From Amycolatopsis sp. WQ 127309 (GTDB lineage: Bacteria > Actinomycetota > Actinomycetes > Mycobacteriales > Pseudonocardiaceae), in contig NZ_CP095481.1 in NCBI RefSeq assembly GCF_023023025.1, positions 10,677,001 through 10,741,000 on the forward strand: a stretch of 64,000 nt of DNA, read 5' to 3'. Shown here piece by piece: positions 7,985-15,784 of the stretch. The position numbers were made by a program, and so were the translations under genes. Position 1 is the first letter of the stretch. Each line of letters begins with the position of its first letter. Below the pieces are notes generated by a model that did not search any database, was not told where the DNA came from, and worked only from the letters and a program-made list of their open reading frames with translations.

Positions 7985-8602
7985 TCAGGCGTGGCGCAGG
8001 GGCGGGGTCGCCGCCTCGACGCCGAGGACGCGCGCGGCCACCCAGGCCAGGGCGTCCGCGGTGCGGGCCGGGGTGTCCGACGGCTGCATCACGTGGCTGA
8101 GGACGGTGCGCACGACCACGTCGATCACCACCGTGACCTGCTCCGGCGTCAGCTCCGGGCGGTAGGACAGCACCCGGTCGACCAGCATGGTCTTCGCCCC
8201 GGTGAGCAGCATCCCCGCCTGCGTGGTCAGCAGCGGCAGCAGCTCGGTGTCCGTGCCGTGCGTCGCCGAGGCGATCGCGCGCAGCAGGATGTTGTCGTCG
8301 GCCAGCTCCAGGACCGCGCGGACGGCGTCGTACATCGCTTCGACGAGGTCGGCGGGGTGGCGCTCGAACGCCGCCGAGACGACCGAGAGGAACCGGTCGA
8401 GCTCGTGCGCCACCATGGCCTCGGCCAGGGCGGTCTTGGAGCCGATCTCGTTGTAGACGGTCTGGCGGCTGACGCCCACCAGCTCGGCCAGCCGGGCCAT
8501 CGTGACCGCCGACCAGCCGGCCCGCGCCGTCAGCTCGATCGCCGCGATGATGATCGGCCGCCGGTGCTGACCACCCTCGGGCGGCGCCAGTGCCCCGCTC
8601 AT
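7985..8602 (-). CDS. TetR family regulator (alkane hydroxylase operon)
   Basis: The 205-aa protein starts at the ATG at 8602 (MSGALAPPEGG). The ATG three codons earlier falls inside the -10 hexamer. The N-terminal HTH spans about residues 20-55 (GWSAVTMARLAELVGVSRQTVYNEIGSK), typical of TetR. The C-terminal ligand domain contains a Met/Leu-rich pocket. It lies 3' of alkB and ferredoxin on the same strand, in the arrangement seen in actinobacterial alkB-rubredoxin-tetR loci where the TetR protein represses alkane hydroxylase. Regulation of alkB is inferred from synteny. Confidence 0.88.
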   Translation of the reverse strand: MSGALAPPEGGQHRRPIIIAAIELTARAGWSAVTMARLAELVGVSRQTVYNEIGSKTALAEAMVAHELDRFLSVVSAAFERHPADLVEAMYDAVRAVLELADDNILLRAIASATHGTDTELLPLLTTQAGMLLTGAKTMLVDRVLSYRPELTPEQVTVVIDVVVRTVLSHVMQPSDTPARTADALAWVAARVLGVEAATPPLRHA

Positions 8603-8609
8603 GATCGTC

Positions 8610-8615
8610 ATTCTA
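8610..8615 (-). promoter_or_regulatory. Leaderless -10 element of the tetR gene
   Basis: TAGAAT on the minus strand, 7 nt before the ATG at 8602. This gives the regulator its own promoter in addition to any readthrough from alkB. Confidence 0.55.
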
Positions 8616-8659
8616 GGCCGCGCCCGCGAAGACCGGCGCCGCGCCCGCGACGACGGACG

Positions 8660-8848
8660 TCACGTCAGTTTCAGGGCCAGCACGGGACAGGAGCCGACGG
8701 CGGCGGCGACGTCCTGGCGGTGGTCCTCGCCGGGGCGCTCGTCGAGGACGACGACCGTGCCGTCGTCACCCACCTCGAAGAAGCCGGGCGCCATCGCCTC
8801 GCACATGCCGATGCCGTCGCACTTGCCGCGGTCCGCTTCGATCCGCAT
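8660..8848 (-). CDS. [3Fe-4S]-type ferredoxin
   Basis: The 62-aa electron carrier has the three-cysteine pattern CDGIGMC (Cys-X5-Cys) and SCPVLAL (Cys-Pro) typical of actinobacterial single-cluster [3Fe-4S] ferredoxins that usually partner P450s. Its ATG overlaps the alkB stop by one base (TGATG), so translation is coupled to alkB. Since AlkB here already carries a rubredoxin, the ferredoxin is either an extra electron donor or serves another oxygenase. Confidence 0.88.
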   Translation of the reverse strand: MRIEADRGKCDGIGMCEAMAPGFFEVGDDGTVVVLDERPGEDHRQDVAAAVGSCPVLALKLT

Positions 8849-10248
8849 CACGCGCCCACCCGGCCCGGCGCGACGAAGTCGACCTTCTCGCGCACGCCGC
8901 AGTCGGGGCAGCACCACGAGTCCGGGATCGCCGACCACGGCGTGCCGGCCGGGAACCCTTCACGCGGGTCGCCGCGCCGCTCGTCGTAGACGTAGCCGCA
9001 GCCCGGGCACATGCCGCCTTCGGTGGCGTCGCCGTGGGTGTCCTGGGCCTGGTGAACTTCGGTGACGCGGGTGCCGTAGCGCGCGAGGATCCTGTCGCGC
9101 TTGCCCGGCCGGAGGTTGGCGCGGGAGAGGTCGCCGTCGAAGTGGGCGAGCACGCGCGGGTCCATCACGCGGCGCCACACCGGTGGGACGAGCGCCAGCA
9201 CGATCATCCCGGCGTACCCGGTGGGCAGCACCGGCGACTCCGCGAAGTCGCGCAGGGTCTGGTAGCGGCGCGTCGGGTTGGCGTGGTGGTCGCTGTGGCG
9301 CTGCAGGTGGTAGAGCAGGACGTTGGTGGCGATGTTGTTGGAGTTCCAGCTGTGGCTGGGATCCACGCGCTCGTACCGGCGGCGGCCGGGCACGCCGACG
9401 CGCTGCCGCAGCATGCCGTAGTGCTCCATGTAGTTGACGACTTCGAGCAGCGAGAAGCCGACCACGGCCTGGATCACCAGGTAGGGCAGGATGCCGACGC
9501 CCAGCCAGACGATCATCGCGGCCCACAGCACGGCCGACATCAGCCACGCGTTGAGGACGTCGTTGCCGATCCGGAACGGGTGCTTGTCGCGCCGGGCGTA
9601 GCGCTTGCGCTCCAGCCGCCACGCGGACTTCAGCGAGCCGAAGACCGTGCGCGGCCAGAAGCGGTAGAAGCTTTCGCCGACGCGGCTGCTGGCCGGGTCC
9701 TCCGGCGTCGCAACCCGGACGTGGTGGCCGCGGTTGTGCTCGATGTAGAAGTGACCGTAGAAGCTTTGCGCCAGCGCGATCTTCGACAGCCAGCGCTCGT
9801 GGCTCTCCTTCTTGTGGCCGAGCTCGTGCGCGGTGTTGATGCCGATCCCGCCGATGCAGCCGATCGAGATCGCCAGGCCGATCTTGTCCACAATGGACAG
9901 GTCACCGCGGGCGACGAGCCAGAACGCCGCCACGAAGCCGACGTACTGGATGGGCAGGAAGGCGAAGGTGATCCAGCGGTAGTAGCGGTCTTTCTCCAGC
10001 CGTTCGAGCACGTCGTCGGGCGGGTTGCCGCGGTCGAGCCCGGCGAGCAGGTCGATGAGCGGCACGACAACGAGGATCACGATCGGCCCGATCCAGAACC
10101 AGACCCCCCAGCCGGTGGCGGCGTGCAGCCCGATGGCGAGGAACGCGAGCGACGGCACCACCAGCCCGATCAGCCACAGGTACCGCTTGCGATCGCGCCA
10201 CACCTCGGTCGACCCGGCGGGCACGGTCCCGGTCACTTCGCTCATCAC
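8848..10248 (-). CDS. alkB: Alkane 1-monooxygenase fused to rubredoxin (AlkB-Rd)
   Basis: The 466-aa integral membrane diiron monooxygenase hydroxylates terminal carbons of n-alkanes. TM helices occupy about residues 24-68, 92-136 and 240-280. The eight-His iron-binding set is present: HELGHKK (141-147), EHNRGHH (170-176), NYMEHYG and LQRHSDHHA. About residue 410 onward is a C-terminal rubredoxin with MCPGCGYVYD and SWCCPDCG, so the electron donor is covalently attached. An SD (GGAGGAGG) precedes the ATG pair (10248/10245). It heads an operon with ferredoxin and tetR. Fusions of this kind are known in Gram-positive alkane degraders. Confidence 0.95.
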   Translation of the reverse strand: MMSEVTGTVPAGSTEVWRDRKRYLWLIGLVVPSLAFLAIGLHAATGWGVWFWIGPIVILVVVPLIDLLAGLDRGNPPDDVLERLEKDRYYRWITFAFLPIQYVGFVAAFWLVARGDLSIVDKIGLAISIGCIGGIGINTAHELGHKKESHERWLSKIALAQSFYGHFYIEHNRGHHVRVATPEDPASSRVGESFYRFWPRTVFGSLKSAWRLERKRYARRDKHPFRIGNDVLNAWLMSAVLWAAMIVWLGVGILPYLVIQAVVGFSLLEVVNYMEHYGMLRQRVGVPGRRRYERVDPSHSWNSNNIATNVLLYHLQRHSDHHANPTRRYQTLRDFAESPVLPTGYAGMIVLALVPPVWRRVMDPRVLAHFDGDLSRANLRPGKRDRILARYGTRVTEVHQAQDTHGDATEGGMCPGCGYVYDERRGDPREGFPAGTPWSAIPDSWCCPDCGVREKVDFVAPGRVGA

Positions 10249-10592
10249 ACCCTCCTCCGTTGGCTGGGTTTACAAAACGATAGTTGATGTACAGCTTGGT
10301 TGACAATAGGTGGATTGATGTCAATCGGATGGCGGGTCCGGCCAGGTCAGACGACTCCGGCGGCCAATCGGCACGTCGGCCGGTCAGTGCAGCGATCGCA
10401 CAGCACGGCGGCCGGTCGGTACGGCGGCCATACGCCGACCGACCTCGAGCACTGCGGCCCGCGCCGTACGCCAGTACTTGAAGTCCGTAAATGTCCCATC
10501 GAGGGACGTGAAGTCCCTCGATGGGACATTCACGGACTTGCGGATAGCCGGACTCCGGTGTCGTCCGGTATTTTGGACTCGGGTGAGCACAG
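10249..10592. promoter_or_regulatory. alkB upstream region with promoter, operator-like repeats and a long hairpin
   Basis: No gene is supported here. On the minus strand TTGTCA (10306-10301) and TATCGT (10282-10277), 18 nt apart, form a plausible alkB promoter. TTGACA (10300-10305) and TGTCAA (10319-10324) form an inverted repeat over the -35 region; ATTGATGTCAAT (10314-10325) is a near-palindrome and TTGATGT recurs at 10284-10290. These are candidate TetR sites. The remainder contains the hairpin at 10481-10539. Confidence 0.5.
10481..10539. terminator. 27-bp stem-loop (intergenic hairpin)
   Basis: The arms at 10481-10507 and 10513-10539 are complementary over 27 bp with a single A/C mismatch, and the loop is GTGAA. 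The core sequence is GTCCCATCGAGGGAC. It lies between the alkB promoter and the PASTA gene, where neither neighbour terminates toward the other. It may be a dispersed hairpin element rather than a true terminator. Confidence 0.55.
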
Positions 10593-10883
10593 TTGGACGA
10601 ACCGGTCATCGTGCCGAACTTCCGGGGCAGGCAAGCGCTCGACGCCTGGCTTTCCGGGCATGACGCAGGGCTCTTCGTGCAGGGTCCCGATCCCGACAGC
10701 CCCCATCCCCTCCTGAACGGCCGCGTCGTCGCGCAAGTACCCGCGGCCGGGACGCGGCTGACACGCTGGGGCACCGTCACGGTCTGGATCACCGGCGGCG
10801 GCGACCCCGCCGGAGTCCGCGAACCACGCCGGCCGCTGCCGGTCCGCCGGGCCGATCAGGAGGAAGCGGACCGAGACCGCTGA
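10593..10883 (+). CDS. Small free-standing PASTA-domain protein
   Basis: The 96-aa protein starts at TTG. Residues 5-70 follow the PASTA pattern: VPNFRGRQALDAW at the start, alternating strand, GRVVAQVPAAGTRL (the V-x-x-Q-x-P-x-x-G signature) and WGTVTVWITGG at the end. PASTA modules normally sit outside the membrane on Ser/Thr kinases or penicillin-binding proteins and bind muropeptides. Here there is no kinase, TM helix or signal peptide, and the tail is charged (RRADQEEADRDR). It may be cytosolic or exported by an unrecognised route. Confidence 0.7.
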   Translation: MDEPVIVPNFRGRQALDAWLSGHDAGLFVQGPDPDSPHPLLNGRVVAQVPAAGTRLTRWGTVTVWITGGGDPAGVREPRRPLPVRRADQEEADRDR

Positions 10884-11088
10884 CCCGTCCTGGGGATTTG
10901 GGCGACGACCACCCGCGGCGCGAGAATCGCGACCATCCCGGCACGCCGACCCGGACCATGCGAAACCGTGGCAGCCCACCGGCGCACACAGCGGTCCGGC
11001 GTCCCGCAAGCGCCATCGGCACACGCCGACCACCGCCGATCCGACAAGAAGTGCGCGCGCCGGTGACGATCCACCGGACCCAGCCGCC

Positions 11089-11118
11089 GGATACCGGGCA
11101 GAGGCTGTCCGGTATCCG
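11089..11118. promoter_or_regulatory. Perfect 10-bp inverted repeat upstream of the WYL regulator
   Basis: CGGATACCGG (11089-11098) and CCGGTATCCG (11109-11118) are exact inverse complements with a 10-nt spacer, 17 nt before the GTG at 11135. Placement and symmetry suggest an operator for the dimeric WYL protein encoded next. Confidence 0.55.
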
Positions 11119-11134
11119 TGGCAGACTTCCCCAC

Positions 11135-12136
11135 GTGACGCGACCGACCGCCCGGGTGCTCGCTCTGCTGGAAATCCTGCAGGGCGGCGGGACCCGCACC
11201 GTCGCCGATCTCGCCGGGCGGCTTGGTGTCGACGAGCGCACTGTCCGCCGGTACGCCGCGCACCTGATCGACCTCGACGTCCCCGTCCGCACCGTCCGCG
11301 GGCGGTACGGCGGCTACCGGCTGGCGCCCGGGTTCCGGATGCCGCCGCTGATGCTCACCGACGAGGAGGCGCTTGCCGTGCTTCTCGGGCTCGTCGCCGG
11401 GCAGCGGGCCGGGCTGGTCACGGCCTCCGGCGTCGCGACGGAGAGCGCCGCCGCCAAGGTGCGGCGGGTGCTGCCCGAGGCTCTCGGGCGGAAGCTCGAC
11501 GCGTTGCTCGACACCCTCGGCTTCACCTCTCCCGCGCGGCCCGCGGCCAGTCCCGAGACGGCCGTGCTGCTGACGCTCGCCGAAGCCGCGCGGGATCGCC
11601 GGCCTGTCGCCGTCTCCTACACCGCTTGGGACGGGCGGGCCAGCGAGCGCACCGTGCACCCGTACGGGATCGTCGCGCACTCCGGGCGCTGGTACGTCAC
11701 CGGCGAGGACTCCGCCAGCGGCGAGGTGCGCACGTTCCGGCTCGACCGGATCGCCGCCGCCACGCCCGGCGCCGGGTCCTTCGCCGTGCCCGACGGCTTC
11801 GACCCCGGGGCGCACGTCCTGTCGAGGCTCGCGGAAGTGCCGCACCGGCACGAGGTCTCGGTACGGGTGCGCGCGACGGCCGAGCAGGTGCGGCCGCGGC
11901 TGCCGGCGGGAATCGCCACCGTGACGGCGATCGCGGGCGAACCGGGCTGGGTGCGCGTGCGGCTGCGGGCCGAGCGGCTGGACTGGGTCCCGTCGGTGCT
12001 CGCGTCCCTGGACCGCCCCTTCGTGATCGAGACGCCGGACGCGCTGCGTGATCGAGTTCGCACCTTCGCCCGCGGGCTCACCGCCGGTGCGGACGCCGAT
12101 CCCGGTGAAATCGTCGAAGAACCCGAACGGCGGTAG
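11135..12136 (+). CDS. YafY-type HTH/WYL-domain transcriptional regulator
   Basis: The 333-aa protein starts at GTG (MTRPTARVLALLEILQ). The N-terminal winged helix (residues 1-60) includes TVADLAGRLGVDERTVRRYAAHL and the wing GRYGGYRLAPGFRMPPL. The WYL domain spans about residues 135-225 (PVAVSYTAWDGRASERTVHPYGIVAH; GRWYVTG), followed by the WCX dimerisation/ligand extension near 245-320. Members are ligand-responsive or DNA-damage-responsive regulators. It stands alone between the PASTA gene and the conservon, with its own putative operator, which points to autoregulation. Confidence 0.9.
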   Translation: MTRPTARVLALLEILQGGGTRTVADLAGRLGVDERTVRRYAAHLIDLDVPVRTVRGRYGGYRLAPGFRMPPLMLTDEEALAVLLGLVAGQRAGLVTASGVATESAAAKVRRVLPEALGRKLDALLDTLGFTSPARPAASPETAVLLTLAEAARDRRPVAVSYTAWDGRASERTVHPYGIVAHSGRWYVTGEDSASGEVRTFRLDRIAAATPGAGSFAVPDGFDPGAHVLSRLAEVPHRHEVSVRVRATAEQVRPRLPAGIATVTAIAGEPGWVRVRLRAERLDWVPSVLASLDRPFVIETPDALRDRVRTFARGLTAGADADPGEIVEEPERR

Positions 12137-12516
12137 CGCGCACCGGGGCAGCGCCCCTGCCCGTTCTTCCCGTTACCGGGAAGGCGAGTGCGGGCGAATT
12201 CACTTTCACCCGTTCGGCCCAATACACGGTAGTGCGAATTGGCGCCCGGCCCCGGTACCCGCGCAAATGGCGGTAGCTTCCCCGCCGCGGACGGTAAACG
12301 GTGTTCGCGCGACGCCGGACAACGGTCCGCGGGCCGGGTCAGCTCCGCCGCGCGTCAGTGGTTCGTGGTAAAAAACGGACCCTGATCGATACTGCGGCAA
12401 CACGGAGGGTGAGGCGAAGACGAGTGACGGCGGCCACAATGTCCCTTCGTCGTGTCTGCTTCCTCGACCGGGTCCCCACCTATCGCCGACCGTCACTCAG
12501 GAGTTCGTGAACCCCC
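12137..12516. other. Intergenic region before the conservon
   Basis: There is no credible ORF in these 380 bp. CTTCCCG (12166-12172) and CGGGAAG (12177-12183) form a short hairpin that could terminate the WYL gene. The rest presumably holds the conservon promoter. A GATACT hexamer at 12388-12393 is a possible -10 but lacks a good -35. Confidence 0.4.
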
Positions 12517-14925
12517 GTGAAGAGCAAAGCCGACAAAGACGAGTCCGACAAGCCGTACGACAAGTCGATCCGCAAAAGGCTCACCAGGACCGTCCTCATT
12601 CCGAGTGTGACGCTCCTGGTGCTGTGGACCGCGCTGTCTTCGTACTTCTTCGTGAACGGCCTTTACGTCCGCTTGGTCGCGGCTTCGGTGCGCGAAGTGT
12701 CGATCCCCGCCGCCACCGCGCTGGCCGCGTTCCAGCAGGAGCGCCAGGTCGCCCTGCAGTACCTGGACGACCCGGGTGTGGGCCAGACCCGGCTGCAGAC
12801 GCAGCAGAAGGCGACCGACGAGAAGCTCGGCGCGCTGCAGAACGCGTTCGCCGCGACGATCTCCAGCGCGCCCGACGAGATCGCGACCAAGGTCAACGCG
12901 CTCAAGAACCAGTTCGACCAGCTGCCGGTGCTGCGCTCGCAGATCGGCTTCCGCAGCATCGACCGCAGCCAGGTCAACACCTACTACAACGGGGTGCTGG
13001 ACACGGCGTCGAACCTGTTCGACACCCAGGCCCGCGTGGTGCCGGACGCCGCGGCCGCGTACGGCGGCATCACCGCGACGTCGGTCTTCCGCGCCGGTGA
13101 CATGATGTCGCGGGAGACGTCGCTGGTCTCGACGGCGCTCGCGTCCGGGACGTTCGCCCCGGACGACTTCGTCCAGTTCACCCAGCTGTCCGGGTACTAC
13201 AAGACGCAGCTGGCGCAGGTCGCGCCGTTCCTCGACCCCGCCGTCCGCACCAAGTACCAGACGCTGACCACCGGCGTGGCCTGGAAGCAGCTGGCCGGCG
13301 CCGAGGACGCGATCGTCAAGCACGGCCCCTGGTCCGCCAGTGATCGGGACGGCCCGCCGGTCGGCGGGGCCGACTGGCAGAGCGCGACGAGCCAGGTCGC
13401 CCAGGGCCTCAACGACATGGCCATCGACCAGGCCGACAAGGTCTCCGCGGCGGCGATCGACTCCGGTGACTCCCAGCTGCGCAACGCGATCGTCGGCAGT
13501 GTGCTGGCCCTGCTCGCCTCGCTCGCGGCGATCATCGTCGCGGTCCGGGTGTCCCGTTCGCTCGTCGACCGCGCGCTCATGACGCGCCTCGCGCGGCTGC
13601 GCAACGACTCCCTCGACCTCGCGCGCAACCGGCTGCCGAACATCGTGGACCGGCTCAAGAACGGCGAGTCCGTCGACCTGAACGAAGAGCTCCCGCAGCT
13701 CGACCACGGCCGGGACGAGATCGGGCAGGTGGCCGAGGCGTTCAACGTCGCCCAGCTGACCGCCGTCAACGCGGCGGCGAGCGAGGCGAAGGCCCGCAGC
13801 GGCGTGCACAACGTGTTCCTCGGCATCGCCCACCGCAACCAGGTCCTGGTCCACCAGCAGCTGCAGATCCTGGACGAGATGGAGGCCCGGGAAGAGAACT
13901 CGACGCAGCTGGCCTCGCTGTTCCAGCTCGACCACCTCGCCGCCCGGGCCCGGCGCACCACGGAGAACCTGATCATCCTCGGCGGCAAGCAGCCGGGCCG
14001 CCGCTGGCGCAAGCCGGTGGCGCTGATGGAGGTGCTGCGCGCGGCGGTGTCGGAAACCGAGCAGTACGCGCGGGTCCAGGTCGAGCAGGTCGCCGACGTC
14101 GCCGTCGCCGGCACCGCGGTGGCCGACACGATCCACCTGATCGCCGAGCTGGTCGACAACGCGACGACGTTCTCCCCGCCCGGTTCGCCGGTCGAGGTCA
14201 CCAGCCGAGTGGTCGCCCGCGGTGTCGTGGTCGACGTCTCGGACCAGGGTCTGGGCATGAAGGAAGGGGTCCGCCAGTGGGCCAACGCGATGATGGCCGA
14301 AGCGCCCGAGTTCGACGCGATGGCGTTGCGGGCCGACTCCAGCCTCGGCCTGTTCGTGGTCGCGCGGCTGGCGGCCAAGCTCGGGATGACTGTCACCTTC
14401 GACCCGTCGCGCTACGGCGGCCTCCGTGCCACCGTGCTCGTCCCGACCCAGCACCTGGCCGGTGAGCAGCTCCCGGGCCAGGCCGAGGCCGAGTTCGTCG
14501 CCCCGGAGGACACCGCGATCCTCGCGCCGGTGGGCGGACCCGCGCCGCAGTCCCAGGCTCAAGAAAGCGCGCTCCGGTCGATGGATCTGCCCAGCTCCTT
14601 CACCGGGCAGATCCCGATGAAGCGGGACGTCAAGCCGCGGCCGTACCCGGTGCGCGCCCCGCTCGACCCGCAGCCGCCGGCCGCCGCGCCGGCCGCGCTG
14701 GAGGAGCGGCTCGCCGCCCGCCCGGCGGAGCCGCCGAAGGAGCGGGGCGACGACCGGCCGCGGCTGCCGCGGCGCGAGCCGCAGCAGAACCTCGTCGCCC
14801 AGCTGGAGAACGAGCCGGAGGAGGACGTCACACCCGACGTGGCTCCCGGTGAAGGCACCGCGCGCACGCTCGCGGCCTTCCACAAGGGCACCCGGCGAGG
14901 CCGCGACGGCGCCGAAGACTCCTGA
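12517..14925 (+). CDS. Conservon sensor histidine kinase (CvnA-like, NIT domain)
   Basis: The 802-aa membrane kinase is the first gene of a conservon. TM1 lies about residues 25-47 and TM2 about 324-344, enclosing an extracytoplasmic all-helical nitrate/nitrite-sensing (NIT) type domain beginning EVSIPAATALAAFQQERQ. A HAMP-like linker follows (SRSLVDRALMTRLARLRNDS), then HNVFLGIAHRNQVLVHQQLQ in place of a canonical phospho-acceptor block, and an ATPase with ELVDNATTFSPPGSPVEV and DQGLGM. A Pro/Arg-rich tail of about 160 residues may bind partners. GTG start with AGGAG 12 nt upstream. Confidence 0.92.
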   Translation: MKSKADKDESDKPYDKSIRKRLTRTVLIPSVTLLVLWTALSSYFFVNGLYVRLVAASVREVSIPAATALAAFQQERQVALQYLDDPGVGQTRLQTQQKATDEKLGALQNAFAATISSAPDEIATKVNALKNQFDQLPVLRSQIGFRSIDRSQVNTYYNGVLDTASNLFDTQARVVPDAAAAYGGITATSVFRAGDMMSRETSLVSTALASGTFAPDDFVQFTQLSGYYKTQLAQVAPFLDPAVRTKYQTLTTGVAWKQLAGAEDAIVKHGPWSASDRDGPPVGGADWQSATSQVAQGLNDMAIDQADKVSAAAIDSGDSQLRNAIVGSVLALLASLAAIIVAVRVSRSLVDRALMTRLARLRNDSLDLARNRLPNIVDRLKNGESVDLNEELPQLDHGRDEIGQVAEAFNVAQLTAVNAAASEAKARSGVHNVFLGIAHRNQVLVHQQLQILDEMEAREENSTQLASLFQLDHLAARARRTTENLIILGGKQPGRRWRKPVALMEVLRAAVSETEQYARVQVEQVADVAVAGTAVADTIHLIAELVDNATTFSPPGSPVEVTSRVVARGVVVDVSDQGLGMKEGVRQWANAMMAEAPEFDAMALRADSSLGLFVVARLAAKLGMTVTFDPSRYGGLRATVLVPTQHLAGEQLPGQAEAEFVAPEDTAILAPVGGPAPQSQAQESALRSMDLPSSFTGQIPMKRDVKPRPYPVRAPLDPQPPAAAPAALEERLAARPAEPPKERGDDRPRLPRREPQQNLVAQLENEPEEDVTPDVAPGEGTARTLAAFHKGTRRGRDGAEDS

Positions 14926-14990
14926 TCCGCGCCGCACACCCGAACGTCCACACAGGAAAGTCGTCACAGGAAAGTCAAGGTCTCTGGAGC

Positions 14991-15416
14991 ATGAACGAGT
15001 ACGGGAACGCGAAGCCCGATCTCAACTGGCTGCTCGACGACGTCGTGAGCCGCGTCGTCGGCGCACAGAACGCCATCGTGCTGTCCGCCGACGGGTTGCT
15101 GATCGGCAAGTCGGCCGGCATGAGCAAGGACGACTCGGACCAGCTGTCCGCCATCGCCTCCAGCCTGCAGAGCCTCGCCAAGGGCGTGAGCAAGCAGTTC
15201 AACCGGGGGCCGGTGCTGCAGAACATGATCGAGATGGAGCGGGGTTACCTGTTCGTCTCCGCGGCCGGCCTGGGCGCGTGCCTGGCCGTGCTGGCGGCGG
15301 ACAGCGTCGACGTCGAGATGATCGCCTACGAGATGAACCGGTTGGTCAAGCGCGTCGGGGACTACCTGGCGTCCGCGCCGCGCGACGCCGCACGCGTACT
15401 ACGGGAGGCCACATGA
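14991..15416 (+). CDS. Roadblock/LC7 domain protein (CvnB-like)
   Basis: The 141-aa protein has a single roadblock/LC7 fold: LNWLLDDVVSRVVGAQNAIVLSADGLLIGKS, then MIEMERGYLFVSAAGLGACLAVL, then a final helix MIAYEMNRLVKRVG. In conservons this protein binds the kinase and the GTPase as a G-protein-like complex and can act as a GAP. Its stop overlaps the DUF742 start (ATGA at 15413-15416). Confidence 0.95.
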   Translation: MNEYGNAKPDLNWLLDDVVSRVVGAQNAIVLSADGLLIGKSAGMSKDDSDQLSAIASSLQSLAKGVSKQFNRGPVLQNMIEMERGYLFVSAAGLGACLAVLAADSVDVEMIAYEMNRLVKRVGDYLASAPRDAARVLREAT

Positions 15417-15784
15417 GCGGGGACGAGGGCTGGTACGACGAGGCCGCGGGGCCGCTGGTGCGGCCCTACACGATCACCAGCGGCCGGACGCCGGGCGAGA
15501 GCGCGCGGCTCGACCTGTCCACCCAGGTGATGACCCTGCGCTCGGAGCAGGAGCCGCCGGGGCTGGGCCCGGAGCACCTGGCGATCGTGCAGCTGTGCCG
15601 CAACCCGGTGTCCATCGCCGAGATCGCGGTGTACGTGAAGATCCCGCTGGGGGTCGTCCGGGTGCTGTGCGGCGACCTGATCGAGCGCGGCCTCGTCATC
15701 ACGCGGTCCCCCACCCACAATCCGGCGAAGGCGCCGGACCTCGAAACTCTCCAGGCGGTTCTCGATGGCCTCATCAAGTACTGA
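15413..15784 (+). CDS. DUF742 protein (CvnC-like)
   Basis: The 123-aa DUF742 protein has RPYTITSGRTPGESARLDLSTQV-type sequence near residues 18-42, then a winged-helix-like part (EHLAIVQLCRNPVSIAEIAVYVKIPLGVVRVLCGDLIERGLV) ending in LQAVLDGLIKY. It is the third conservon component, overlapping both neighbours (4 nt upstream, 20 nt downstream). It probably links the roadblock protein and GTPase, or acts in transcription control. Confidence 0.95.
   Translation: MSGDEGWYDEAAGPLVRPYTITSGRTPGESARLDLSTQVMTLRSEQEPPGLGPEHLAIVQLCRNPVSIAEIAVYVKIPLGVVRVLCGDLIERGLVITRSPTHNPAKAPDLETLQAVLDGLIKY

Noticed and set aside
8611..8611. Upstream ATG as start of the alkane-operon TetR gene
   Set aside because: It overlaps the -10 hexamer TAGAAT at 8615-8610; the ATG at 8602 is correctly spaced.
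12493..14967. 824-aa minus-strand frame
   Set aside because: Antisense shadow of the conservon kinase caused by high GC.
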